Below are positions 1 to 11,000 of a DNA stretch of 64,000 bases, piece by piece. The notes under the pieces are model-generated. The model saw only the letters and a list, made by a program, of their open reading frames with translations, did no database searches and was not told the DNA's origin. A program made the position numbers and the translations under genes. The number at the start of each line of letters is the position of its first letter. Within the stretch, counting starts at the first letter, position 1. The stretch comes from Spinacia oleracea (taxonomy: Eukaryota; Streptophyta; Magnoliopsida; Caryophyllales; Amaranthaceae): the NCBI RefSeq assembly GCF_020520425.1, contig NC_079491.1, positions 45,870,027-45,934,026 on the forward strand. The letters run 5' to 3'.

Positions 1-1
1 A

Positions 2-1132
2 ATGACCCTGCTCGTGAACCAACTAAAAATGGAAAACGAATCCTTAGCGGCTGCGCAAGCTAAACATTTTGCATTACTGGTCATTTGGCCTCCTGAAACC
101 GAATTAGCCCAAAAATTCATTGACAATCTGGACCCAACTTACAAACAACATCTTAGATACTTGAGCCTTGATACCTTCAAGAGGGTTTATGATATGGGAA
201 TAAAGATCGAGGATGACCCCACAAAAACAGTACAAAGCAAACCTGCATACAAGAGTAGCACCTACCGCAGGGGCCCCATGCCCCAATCCCAAAAGGTCTA
301 TGCTGTAACCCGAAGGAGCCCGGGAAGGTGGACCCGAGGTCGAAAGTTTGCCCCACTCGGGTCGACTCTAGTACAAGCTTTCCAAAGACTAACCAATCAG
401 GGAAAACTAAGGCCCATGGGCCCCACACCCGACCCTCCAGTAAAAAATAAGTACTGGGTCGAGGGCGCTCGCTGCGAGTTCCATCAAGGGAATGGGCATG
501 ATACTGAAAACTGCTGGAATCTAAAAAACACAATCCAGGATATGATAGAGGATGAAATAACACCTATCCCCAACGTTGGCAAACCCAACAACAACAAGAG
601 CCCACTCGGTTCTTTTCACATCTCTCTTGACCAACCAAAAAATATGAACTTTGACCCTACGGCGTATATTACGCCCCAAGGTGCACCACTCGCCATGGTC
701 CGTATGGATCAAATCGAGAGAGAAGTGTGCAGTGTGTGGGATGATAATGCTGAAGATGTCTACCTGTCTCAAATATCGGGCCAGGACCTCTTTACTGAAA
801 CTTGGCCCAGATCTGAAATTTCCCATGATTGTCATACTTTGGATGAGGCACCTCACCTCACCAAGACCAAAACAGCTGAAATATTGGACAACCAGGCTTT
901 ATGGACATTGTTTAACGAATCGAGGCCTATGGAGGACGAGACTGTGATGACTACCCTAGCTTTACAAGATGAAGGTTTCGATCCAACCCGGTTAATCGCT
1001 CCTGCATCAACACTAGGAGAGTTCGAGAACGGATGGGTGAAGACATATCAGTGGGTCAATGCAAAAGGAATAGAATTCAAGATGAGTACCGGTGAAGGAC
1101 CAAAGTTTTACAAGACTAAACCCAAGACTTGA
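2..1132 (+). CDS. gag: Gag protein of P-family element, 5' truncated by window edge
   Basis: This open frame of 376 residues probably continues to the left of the window, so the methionine at position 2 should not be taken as the true start. Residues 1-75 resemble the end of a retrotransposon gag core. A retroviral-type knuckle variant CX2HX4HX4C is at residues 158-171 (C158, H161, H166, C171), as in Tat/Ogre gag proteins, where it binds the element's RNA. About 200 further residues follow with no motif that I recognise and no protease signature. The frame ends at TGA 1130-1132, and no pol follows. It is uninterrupted, which is notable beside the decayed coding regions elsewhere in the window. 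The product would form the RNA-packaging particle in the cytoplasm. Confidence 0.75.
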   Translation: MTLLVNQLKMENESLAAAQAKHFALLVIWPPETELAQKFIDNLDPTYKQHLRYLSLDTFKRVYDMGIKIEDDPTKTVQSKPAYKSSTYRRGPMPQSQKVYAVTRRSPGRWTRGRKFAPLGSTLVQAFQRLTNQGKLRPMGPTPDPPVKNKYWVEGARCEFHQGNGHDTENCWNLKNTIQDMIEDEITPIPNVGKPNNNKSPLGSFHISLDQPKNMNFDPTAYITPQGAPLAMVRMDQIEREVCSVWDDNAEDVYLSQISGQDLFTETWPRSEISHDCHTLDEAPHLTKTKTAEILDNQALWTLFNESRPMEDETVMTTLALQDEGFDPTRLIAPASTLGEFENGWVKTYQWVNAKGIEFKMSTGEGPKFYKTKPKT

Positions 1133-2447
1133 GCCACATAGAGCACCTTGATAAAAAGCGCCTAGTAGTTCTTTAGATTGGTAGAAAAATAATAAAGACT
1201 TTAGATGGTCCTAAGACCCTTAGAATATAGGTCAAGTTTATTTCAGTGTGTTTTCCTTACTTTCCAAATTAATAAAGGCGTAATATTCCTCCTAAAAAAC
1301 TTTATTTCTAACACTAAGTAAGCACCAAATGTACTTGCAAAATACAAAAATAAAGAGGCGGCCCACTCCAGGCCCAACAAACGAGGCCCATTCGGTCTTG
1401 AAATAGTGCCATGGGAACCAATTCCCAAAACCCACAAAATAAACCGCACCATCCCATTCATATCCCAAAACCTAAAAAGTCAACCAGTGTCATCATAAAA
1501 GTCAATCCATGCAACCCAAAGAAATCAAAGGAAATCAAAATCCAAAACAAAATGCAAATGTTGCTTAAAAAGGGAATTAATAAAATGTAACCCCATCAAA
1601 TCCTTCAAAAACGACACGCACCTCAACCCACCCAAAAGCCTACACAAAGATCTTCATATCTTCCACACCCTAACTCCATTTTCAAAGCCGTTTCGTGTCA
1701 CGGATAGAAAAAATTAATCTGGACAAAAATGCATCTCACGCTAACAGTAAAAAAGCCTCCGAAATAGCCTCAAAATTGATTTTGAATACGAGCAAAAATC
1801 AAAGCACTAAAACAAAAAAAAAGAGAAAAAAGAAATGCAATAACACGTGAAGCAAAGCGTCAAAATTGACTGCCCAAATCATTTTCAGCACCCAGGGCTG
1901 GGCGCCGAAATCTTTGACGCCCCAGCCTGGGCGTTGAAACTCTCTGCCTGCCATAACGGAAAAATAACGAACACTTGGGGGGTACAACACGTATCCAAAC
2001 AGGCTCACCAAAAAATATAGCCATACAAAAAGTAGTCGAATTTCATTTTTTACGCGACTTACGGCAAACAAAAAAAACGGCAGACGAAAATAATGATAAT
2101 ACTTCACTCACTTGACCGATTAAGTAATATGCTACCACCTCAGGGCATATCTGTTAAAATCTGGCATCCTAGAACTTATTCTAGCTAGAACTACGCGCGA
2201 CCTGATTCTGACAAGATGCGTAGGCAATCCTTACCAAGGATTCGGTCCAATAAAAAAAACATATATAAATTGTGCAAAAAGTGTTAGACATATAAAAATA
2301 TAAAAAAAGAGGAGAAACAAAAAAAAATGAAAAATAAAATACGCCTTTATTAAAAAATAATAAAAAGGAAAACAAAGTGCTAAGAAATGAAAAAAACAAA
2401 CACAACTGAAATAAATAAAGGGCACCTACACCCTAGCAAGAACTACA
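1133..2447. other. Non-coding internal region of P-family element
   Basis: AT-rich sequence with no credible gene. It contains one copy of the GC palindromic module (1881-1940) and a purine tract resembling a polypurine tract at 1970-1985. The order of motifs from about 1330 to 2260 matches 23540-24860 of the gene-less P element, so it is a shared part of the family. Minus-strand hydrophobic reading frames near 2181-2425 are artefacts of poly-A runs. Confidence 0.7.
1881..1940. repeat. Palindromic module 1 (P family)
   Basis: Two tandem GC-rich inverted repeats of the form TTTC-GCCC-GGGC-GAAA, here with CAGGGCTG and CAGCCTG centres. The module is inside the internal region, and no TATA box lies at the usual 75-bp distance. 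Confidence 0.8.
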
Positions 2448-4262
2448 CTACTCTAGTTCTTCCGGATCATCAAATAAAGTCTTGTAGAGGGCAATGTTCG
2501 CAGGATCCACCCCCACAGTCTTCTGCGCTGCCCCTATATCAATCTCCATAAGAACCGGCTCCTGGACACTAACTTCCAAAGATGCCAAGGCTTCAGAAAC
2601 ATTCTCAGTTATAGCCCGCTCAGCCTCAAGGGCATAGACAATGGTGGGAGAAGGATTATTATCATCAACTAGACTAGTCACTGTTTCTACAGGCGGCTGA
2701 GCCTTCCTAACCCATACATTGTTCCGGCGACGATCTCCGCGAGAGCTTGCATTTCTTTTAACAACAGCAGGCCCCTTCATGTTAGGCATCTTTTTAGGCC
2801 TGAAACTGGAACGGGGAGGAACTTCCTTTCGCTTTCGATCAGGACGAGCTTTCACAGTCTTAATAAAATGGGTACGAGGTTTGGCAGAATCAGGACCCTC
2901 ATACTTAACACGAATACGAGGTATCAAAAGCTTAGCCGGCTCCCCATTTCGAGCCTCGGTCCTCACAGCTTTATCATCGGAACTCATCCACAACTTGTAG
3001 TTTTCAGAAAGACCCACAAAGCCATTTGTAGCTACGGCCCAACGCGGGAGACCATCATAATACTTAGCCCACGCTTGAACCCGTGCTTGTGAAAAGGCCG
3101 CTACTTTAGGTGGTACCGTATCAGAAAAGGGGATAGTCTGCCTTAAACTGTATTGACGCATGACTCGGTAAGGGAAAATATAAATGGGCCGAGATAGCCC
3201 CAACAAGGAAACATAAACCGATACATCAGAACCCCCGGTCATAGTAGTCAAACCCCACCACGGTACCACCCACTTAATAGAATAGATGCCATAAGTAAAA
3301 AAGGAGGCCCATTCGGCCTCGTCCTGGCCTTGGTGCAAATATTTTCGGTTACCCAAGGCTATAGGGCGATAATGTTTAGGATCGGCAGGAGCTTCCAAGA
3401 GCCTAAGCCGTTCCACGAGCCAAATCTGCGAAAACGGGTACGAGAAAAAAAATAATAACAAAAAGATAACGGTTCCTGGGGCGCAGTTTCAACGCCCAGG
3501 ACCAGGCGCCGAAAATTCTAGCGCCCAGCCCTGGGCGCTGAAACTCAGCCCCAAGGCAGGACGAATAAAAAATATATATGCAAAAAAAATGTATACGTGC
3601 GCAAAAGAAAATCGATTACCTGCAGTAATAGGGGGCTTCCCTTAAAATATTCAAATTTGGCGTCCTTCTTCAGCTCATCCGCACTCAGCAAAGGTCTCGG
3701 CAACAACCAACGACATAATAGAATAGCAACTTTCCATATGGCTAATCAAGGGGATCAGCCTTATGTCACCGAACTCACCATTGTTATTCGACAGCAAATA
3801 ATGATTTAACAAGAAAAATACAAGGGCTCGAATATTCAATTTCTGTTCGGTCATATTCTTACTAGGCCTAAAGTGGTGTTTTACAAGTTTTGCCAAATTA
3901 ACCTCATCACCTACAACAACTTCAGCAAGCATGTTAGCATCTAGTCCTAGGAAAGCCCCTATGGTTGTTTTACTCTCTTCCATAGTGCCAGGAGTGGCAG
4001 GGGTAGCATTAGTAGGATAGCCAAGGATCGCAGCAAATTCATCTGGCAAAGGACATATTTCGTTGCCCCGAAAGACAAAAACATGATGATCGGAATCCCA
4101 AAAGCTTAGGGCTGCGTGCAGAAAATTATAGTCAATGTTAATTTGTTGTAAGCCTAAAAGTGCCTCTAAGTGGTATTCTTTCAAAAAAGCCTTTTCTGTA
4201 GGATTAAGGGCCCGTAGCCAACGCCTGACAGTCCGTTGGAGTGAGAAAGTAGGAATCGACAT
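2448..4262 (-). pseudogene. Antisense two-exon gene, plant-mobile-domain/DUF7745-like, one frameshift
   Basis: Exon 1 runs from ATG 4262 down to 3620, and exon 2 from 3425 to the stop at 2448. The inferred intron (3426-3619) has a CAG/GTAATC donor and a TTTTCGCAG acceptor, and both junctions are in phase 0. Exon 1 carries a region typical of plant mobile-domain proteins: a WDSDHHVFVFRGNE segment followed by PLPDEFAAILGYP. The splice joins GSPLLLQ to IWLVERL, a segment I recognise from that family. The C-terminal half (about 2450-2960) is basic and then acidic and looks disordered. One extra base in the A run at 3690-3692 shifts the frame near the end of exon 1, so this copy is probably broken unless that base is a sequencing error. 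The role of such proteins in retrotransposons is unknown. A TATA-like box lies about 80 bp upstream. Confidence 0.72.
3487..3544. repeat. Palindromic module 2, inside the antisense-gene intron
   Basis: The pair of GC inverted repeats lies wholly inside the inferred intron 3426-3619. A hairpin in the unspliced antisense RNA is possible. Confidence 0.75.
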
Positions 4263-4339
4263 GACGAAAAGAGTAATTAAAACACAGCAAAGAAAGAAGG
4301 AAATTGAGAGTGATGGAAAATAAGGACGTATCTAGCCCC

Positions 4340-4347
4340 TATATATA
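4340..4347 (-). promoter_or_regulatory. TATA-like box of the antisense gene
   Basis: TATATATA-like sequence read on the minus strand about 80 bp before the ATG at 4262. Palindromic module 3 starts 81 bp further upstream, close to the module-to-TATA distance seen in the LTRs. Confidence 0.5.
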
Positions 4348-4427
4348 GCTGAACGCACCAAGTGACATCCTGATCCCATTCGGAAACGCGTTAAGAAATC
4401 CGAAAGTCAAAATTCGCCAGGAAAAGA

Positions 4428-4487
4428 TTTTCAGCGCCCGAAGCTGGGCGCCGAAATAATTTACGCCCAGCCTTGGGCGCCGAAAAT
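4428..4487. repeat. Palindromic module 3, upstream of the antisense gene
   Basis: Two GC inverted repeats with cores CCCGAAGCTGGGCGCC and GCCCAGCCTTGGGCGC. The position relative to the TATA-like box at 4340-4347 suggests a promoter-proximal role. Confidence 0.75.
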
Positions 4488-5400
4488 GCAGCCCAAGGCC
4501 CAGATTTCACATAACGCGGAACAGGAAAAGACTTAAAACCGCGTTGCTAGACACGAGGCCCTATTGCAATTAAGATCAAGCCCAAAAGCACCTTTAAGCT
4601 CCCAAATAGCAAAAATGAATGGTAAAACTTGGTCGAAACTTAGACTTATCTCAAGAAACATACATGTACACTTTTCAAAACAAATGTGAAATATCAAGGT
4701 CATTCTTCGAAACACCAAAAAATGTTGTTAAGTCGTTGGTTTCTCAAATAAAAAATGTTTGTCTGTCAAAAGATTAAACCGGATGATGTTAAACCTTGTC
4801 GCCCAAAGACTGAAGTTGCACCCCACGACTTCGCCAAAATAGCACACCACTATGAAAGGTCGCTCGAACATACGAGCACGACCCCAAACATGATTAAAAG
4901 ACGTTATGAAGTATGCGAAAAATGACTAACAAAGCCCAAGTGCTTGGGGGCTCGCGGAAAGTATACTCCAACAAAAGTGCGCAATCGAAATCACATTCCC
5001 GGACTGCGCTATACGCCGTCCCATGTTTGGATGATCTCAAAAGAACAGGTTCGACCGCAGAAAAGGGTCGTCACGGACACTTGTACATGGTCCTCTGATC
5101 AAAGACCAAGTAGTGGCAAAAACGAGCCGTAAAGACTAGCTCAAAACCACGAAAGCAGACGGTCACAAGACAAAGGTCCGTCTAAACCCGTTGTCAACCC
5201 ACGTTCAGGTTACAACTAAATCTGAGCATCCCTCGGAAGAATTCGCTCCTACGAAGAATGGATAAAGAGGAAATCTCAAAAGAAATCACAATGAACAAAA
5301 ATAGAGACTTGCCCACCTCGATCAGGCAAGATCGCGCCACGAACCAGGCGAGTTCCAAATCAAGAAAAAACGAATTCAGGGATGTCCACCCTTAGCGGAC
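4488..5400. other. Non-coding internal region of P-family element
   Basis: No supported gene. The segment 4810-5270 matches the motif order of 27815-28270 in the gene-less copy. A purine tract resembling a polypurine tract (CTTGGGGGCTC) is at 4942-4953. Confidence 0.6.
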
Positions 5401-5790
5401 AGGGTTCGCCCACCCTCAGCAGGCGGGGTCTGCGTCACTAGCCGCGCAGATCCTCAGTTTTCGAAAAATAGAATCTTCAAAAAAACAAAATGAAACAGGT
5501 TTGCCATCTTTAGCCGGCGGGGTCTACGTCACAAGCCGCGTAGGTCCTTATTTTCAAATTTCAAAAACAAGATTCGTCCACTTTTTCGGACGGGGCGTCC
5601 ACCCTTAGCGGACAGGCTCGCCATCTTTAGCCGGCGGGGTCTACGTCACAAGCCGCGTAGGTCCTTATTTTCAAATTTAAAAAACAAGATTCGTCCACTT
5701 TTTCGGATGGGGCGTCCACCCTTAGCGGACATGCTCGCCATCTTTAGCCGGCGGGGTCTACGTCACAAGCCGCGCAGGTCCTTAGTCGCT
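5401..5790. repeat. Tandem repeat zone, 117-bp period
   Basis: The segment starting GCCATCTTTAGCCGGCGG recurs at 5503, 5620 and 5737, an exact 117-bp spacing. Each unit has an AGCCGGCGGGGTCTACGTCAC part and a second part reading TCGTCCACTTTTTCGGA. A more diverged unit precedes them at about 5401. Tat/Ogre elements commonly carry tandem arrays between the coding region and the 3' LTR. Confidence 0.85.
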
Positions 5791-6029
5791 GCAGCGATAA
5801 CTTTTTCTGGTTTTCCCTTTTCCAAAAATTAAAAGGATTGGTTTTCCGTTTTTTCCAAAAAAGAGCGATGTGCTGGATTTTCCTTCGTTTTATATCCTGT
5901 AAAAATAAGGGGGTTTTCTCGTTTGGCTAGCCCTGAAAATGAGAATCTTTAAAAATATTTTTACCTCGCTATTGGGCTTGGCCAGGCCCAATTACACTTT
6001 ATAGCTTTGATTTCAAAAACATCTGTAGC

Positions 6030-6150
6030 TACTCCCAATGACAAAGTGAGGGAGTTTCTACGCATCTTTAGATACTTCCAATGACAAAGTGAGGGAGTTT
6101 CTATACTATCAGTTGACAAATCCCAATGACACGTGAGGGATATGTCGACA
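6030..6150. repeat. Short direct repeats before the 3' LTR
   Basis: The motif CCCAATGACA-GTGAGGGA is repeated three times, starting near 6034, 6077 and 6122. The same trio is present at 28944-29050 in the second P element. Confidence 0.7.
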
Positions 6151-6287
6151 CTTCAAGTGATGACCCTTAAGTCAAATGTTATCACTCGGGGGCTCGTGAG
6201 ACCCTCGCAAAATAGGTCACATACACCATGGCTTGTGTGACGCACTCCGTCCAGTACTTTGACCATCGTCTCATCCCGAGACTCAGT

Positions 6288-6303
6288 CAAAGTGGGGGCT
6301 AAC
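6288..6303 (+). promoter_or_regulatory. Polypurine tract of P-family element
   Basis: The purine-rich run AAAGTGGGGGCTAAC directly precedes the TG of the 3' LTR. This is where plus-strand DNA synthesis would be primed during reverse transcription. Confidence 0.8.
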
Positions 6304-6780
6304 TGTAGACACCTACTTTTGTCCCCATTCCCGAAAGGGAAGGTTCGATGATGAAAACGTAAATCTCCACTTGACAACGCATCTCCTATAAAATAACGAA
6401 TCTCAATTCCCCTTTTCATTTCACCCAAAACCTGCTATGTATAGAAACCTGCTATTTATGGAAACCTGCTAAAAATAGTAACTTCCGTAAAGGGTAGTTG
6501 TTAAAAGTAGTAAGAATAAAAAGATAGAAACCTGTCAGAATTAGGTGTTGCACTCCAACATAAATCCTAAAAGAGATAGAAATTGTAAAAGGAATTCTAT
6601 TCCTATCGCAGTTCGATAAAAGAGTTAACGTATTAATTAAACTCATAGCGAACCTAGAGTTCGTAAAGGGCCCAGACGCATTCCGTTGTAAATTGATACG
6701 CACCAAATAACTCGGATTAAGTCTCTTAATGAACTCCGTACTCTAGAGTCCAATCTGAGAAAGAATTCTGCCAGACCCTA

Positions 6781-6840
6781 TTTTCAACGCCCAGCCCTGG
6801 GCGCCAAAATCTTTGACGCCCAGAGCTGGGCGCCGATAAT
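6781..6840. repeat. Palindromic module 4 (3' LTR)
   Basis: Two GC inverted repeats end 77 bp before the TATA box at 6917. Confidence 0.85.
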
Positions 6841-6916
6841 ACCTGGGACAGATTCTTTTCCTAATCCGTTTCGTATTCAAATTCCTGAAAATCTATCTTT
6901 CTACGCCACTCTTTCC

Positions 6917-6925
6917 TATAAATAG
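6917..6925 (+). promoter_or_regulatory. LTR TATA box
   Basis: TATAAATAG in the middle of the LTR is the likely core promoter that defines the U3/R boundary shortly downstream. Confidence 0.7.
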
Positions 6926-7771
6926 ACCCCTAAAGCCGACGTGAAGACAACACACAATTATATTTCTGAGTATTGACTCTAAACCCCTAAGCCTAAGCCT
7001 CACGCTGCAAAACTGATCACGCGTTCTGTCGCAATCGATCCATAAATCGAACAGAACGTATCCCGTCCCATAATTTGAGATTCATTAAATAAAAGGAGAA
7101 ATAGCAAAGTCAAAGTGGTTAGTTTTCTGAGAACCGTGACGCACCTCTCAAGGGTGCGTCGTAATGTGTCCCTTTTCTATGGTTTAATTGCTTTCCTCGC
7201 CCTTTTATGAACTGTTAAACTAACTAAAATCTGATTGTTCGATCACGCTTAATAATATTTTTGGGAAATTGGATTATCATGCTAGGTCCCTTAAAACAAT
7301 CTAAATCAGATAATCGCGCTCGATCTAGTACTATATGTTTCATATTATTAAAATCAACTCAGATTAGTTTTATAGTTAACGCATGTCCCTTCAATTATTT
7401 ATGCTGAGCTAGTAAGGATATCCTGCCTCTGGAGTTATCGAAGAGCGAGTACTCCTCTCGGTAGTTACAGTCCCCCGAACCCTCAATCTCTACCCTTCGG
7501 GTGTACGTTGAGCGATCCCCACCACCAGGGGTCACAAGGGAACCTACGGCCGTCGTGGTCAAACATAATTGCACTCCCTTTATGTCACGATAACCGGGTT
7601 TTATCAGTTTTTCTCATTGTCGTTAAAAACTGAATGGCGACTCCTATAGTACTAGTCAATTGGGTGTAAACTCACAGGAAATCCAATTACACTTGATTTG
7701 ACAAAAAGAAGCGTCACACCCACGAGGGACGAGGTCACGCATTAGCCTCGTGCTTTTTCGACCCCCTCACA

Positions 7772-8040
7772 CCTATCAACCAAGAGTAGTTTCTAGACTA
7801 TTAGCAAAGGCTTTGCTTACCTAAAATATTTTAGAATTGAGTCTAAATACATAATGTGCTTAATTCTTCAATGATTTAAGGATCTTGGAATCATTTTATT
7901 CACACCTGCCGGAACACATAACTTGAATAAAATGCTTAATAAATAATAAATTATGCATGTTTGCTAGAATTTAAAGTTTATTAAGAGAAACTGTGAATGG
8001 TTATTTATTTGTTTATTCTTTTTCAATTGTAGTTGTTACT
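7772..8040 (+). other. Copia leader (5' untranslated) fragment
   Basis: AT-rich sequence between the P-family LTR edge and the gag ATG at 8041. No primer binding site is left in this part. Confidence 0.6.
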
Positions 8041-11000
8041 ATGGCAAACAACAATTCATTCAACATCCGATCAATTCTCGAAAAGGAGAAGTTGAACGGG
8101 AAAAACTTCCTTGACTGGCAAAGGAACTTGCAAATAGTCCTGATGCAGGAAGAAAAGGAGTATGTCCTGGAAGAGGCGATGCCCGAAGCCGCAGTCGACG
8201 GGGTCAGGCAGCCCTCAATCGTTGGATTGATGCCAACAAGGATGTGAAATGTCTAATGCTTGCAACCATGAGTGCAGATCTACAGAAAACGTTCATCAAC
8301 TCAGATGCTTTCACGATCATCAGTGAGTTAAAGAACATGTTCCAAGATCTGGCTCGAGTCAAAAGATTCGAGACTCATAGGCAAATTCTTGAGACCAAGC
8401 TTAAGAGAGGCGAGCCCGTAAGTCCACATGTTCTCAATATGATTGGACTCATTGAGAATATGAGTTGGCTGGATAAGCAATTCTCTCAGGAAATGGCTGT
8501 AGACACCATCCTCCATTCTTTTCATAACGGGTATGATCAGTTCAAGCTGAACTACAGTATGAATAGTCTAGACAAAACGCTCACTGAGCTTCACGGTATG
8601 TTGAAGACCGCTGAAAAGACGCTCAAAAGTGATAAGCAAGATGTGCTTATGGTGCGTGGGGGCAAGTTCAAGAAATCTGGAAAGAAGAGGAATGCTAAGA
8701 AAGGCGGCAACAAGGCCAGCCCGACTAAGCAACCTGGCGGCACAAAATCTGTAAAGAAGAAGGTGAGGCAACCCACTCCTGAATCTGAATACTTCTACTG
8801 CAAGAAGAAGGGGCATTAGAAGAGAGATTGCTTGAAGCTTAAGGAAGATTAGAAGAACGGAACAGTCGTTCCATTTTCAGGTATTTTCGTTATAGACTGT
8901 ATACTTGCTAATTCAACTTCTTGGGTATTAGATACAGGTTGTGGCTCACACTTATGTTCCAATTCGCAGGGACTAAGAAGAATGTTAAGCAAGGGTAAAG
9001 TCGACCTACGAGTGGGAAATGGAGCACAGATTGCTGCATTAGCTGTAGGAACTTATTATTTGTCTTTGCCCTATGGGCTAGTTTTGGAACTGGAAGATTG
9101 TTTTCATGTTCCAAGTCTTACTAAAAACATCATTTTTGTTTCTTGCTTAGATGCTAAGGGATTTTCCTTTTTAATAAAAGACAATAGTTGTTCGTTTTAT
9201 TTTAAAGAGATGTTTTATGGATCTCCTAGATTAGTCAATGGACTTTATTTATTAGATCACAACAAACAATTTTATAACATAAATACCAAAAAGGCAAAAA
9301 AGAATGATTCAGATCTCACCTATCTGTGACATTGTCGATTAGGCCATATTAACTTGAAGCGCATAGAAAGACTTCAAAAAGAAGGAATTCTAGAACCATT
9401 TGACTTAGAGGATTATGGTAAGTGCTAATCATGTTTACTTGGCAAAATGACAAAGCAACCTTTCTCTAAAGTTGGAGAAAGAGAAACTGAACTATTGGGT
9501 TTAATCCATACAGATGTATGTGGACCAATGAGTACAAATGCTAGAGGTGGTTTCAGCTACTTTAGCACTTTCACTAATGACTTCAGTAGATATGGTTATG
9601 TTTACCTAATGAAGCATAAGTCTGAATCCTTTGACAAATTCAAGGAATTTCAGAGTGAAGTAGAGAATCAATCAGGCAAAAAGATTAAGGCACTGCGGTC
9701 TGATAGAGGTGGTGAATATATGAGCTATGAATTTGATGACCATCTGAAAGAATGTGGAATTCTATCAGAATTGACTCCTCCTGGAACACCTCAATGGAAC
9801 GATGTGTCGGAACGGAGGAATAGAACCTTGCTAGACATGGTTAGATCAATGATGGGTCAGGCCGAACTTCCAATGGAATTTTGGGGACATGCACTAAATA
9901 CAGCTGCACTCACTATAAATAGAGCTCCGTCTAAAGATGTTGAAAAGACTCCATAAGAGTTATGGTTTGGAAAGCCTCCAAAAGTGTATTTTCTTAAGAT
10001 TTGGGGTTGTGAAGTATACGTCAAACGATTAATTTCAGACAAACTTCAACCAAAATCTGACAAATGTATCCTTGTGGGCTACCCAAAGGAAACAAAGGGG
10101 TATTACTTCTACAATACATCTGAGAACAAGGTGTTTGTTGCTCGAGATGGTATCTTTTTGGAAAGAGATCACATTTCCAAAATGACAAGTGGGAGAAAAG
10201 TAGACCTCGAAGAAATTCGAGTCGAACAACAAACTCTAGAGAATGCTCAAGATGACATTCAGGATGAAAATCAGAGATCTTTAGAAGTATCTGGTGAGAA
10301 TCAAGGACCATCTAGAAATGTAACCCCGCGTAGATCGCAGAGATATAGATCTCAACCGGAAAGGTACTTAGGTACTTTGACGAACGAGAGCTATGAAGTT
10401 CTATTACTTGAAAGTGATGAACCTGCGACTTACAAAAAAACTATGACGAGCCCTAGCTCCAAGCAATGGCAAGAAGCCATGCAATCTGAACTAGACTCCA
10501 TGTCTGAAAACCAAGTTTGGGATTTGGTCGATTTGCCAGATGGCTACCAAGCCATAGGAAGCAAATGGGTTTTCAAACTGAAAAAGGACAAGGATGGGAA
10601 ACTTGAAGTTTTCAAAGCTAGATTGGTTGCAAAAGGTTACAGGCAAGTCCACGGTGTGGATTACGATGAAACCTTTTCCCCAGTTGCAATGCTAAAGTCT
10701 ATTCGGATAATGTTAGAAATCGCTGCATATTACGATTACGAAATATGGCAGATGGATGTCAAAACCGCTTTCTTAAACAGCGTTTTAACATAAACTGTGT
10801 TTATGACACAGCCTGAGGGTTTTGAGGATCCAAAGAATGCTAAAAAGGTATGCAAGCTTAAGAAATCAATCTACGGATTGAAGCAAGCATCAAGGAGCTG
10901 GAATATACGTTTTGATGAAGCAGTCAGTGACTTTGGTTTTATCAAGAACGCAGACGAATCTTGTGTATACAAGAAGGTCAGTGGAAGCAAAATTTCTTTT

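Larger units (their letters stand above)
1..7771 (+). mobile_element. P-family Tat-lineage LTR retrotransposon, 3' part
   Basis: The order on the plus strand is gag, a non-coding stretch, an antisense accessory gene, a tandem-repeat zone, a polypurine tract and a 3' LTR. The 5' LTR and 5' end of gag lie to the left of the window. No protease, reverse transcriptase, RNase H or integrase is present between gag and the 3' LTR, so this copy must depend on another element's enzymes. Assignment to the Tat/Ogre group rests on the gag zinc finger of CX2HX4HX4C type, the purine tract ending in GGGGGCTAAC and the primer site seen in a related copy at 21459. The element lies in the leader of a copia element. 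Its target duplication cannot be checked because the left edge is missing. Confidence 0.85.
6304..7771 (+). repeat. P-family 3' LTR (1468 bp)
   Basis: The LTR begins TGTAGACACC and ends CCCCTCACA. The same ends occur in the two LTRs of the complete element at 19961 and 29213 and in two minus-strand solo copies. It contains palindromic module 4 at 6781-6840 and a TATA box at 6917. Its right edge abuts copia leader sequence. Confidence 0.9.

Noticed and set aside
1799..2107. Minus-strand frame containing FQRPGWGVKDFGAQPWVLK, with similar frames at 20379-20570, 22165-22494, 26414-26692 and 29631-29822
   Set aside because: These frames are translations of the palindromic DNA module. The similarity reflects the repeat, and the surrounding residues are unrelated.
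2181..2425. Two hydrophobic Phe-rich minus-strand frames
   Set aside because: They come from poly-A/T runs and have no signal of selection or context.
5401..5790. Regular repeats that could suggest a CRISPR array
   Set aside because: The period is 117 bp with no short repeat-spacer structure, no cas genes are present, and the context is a plant retrotransposon.
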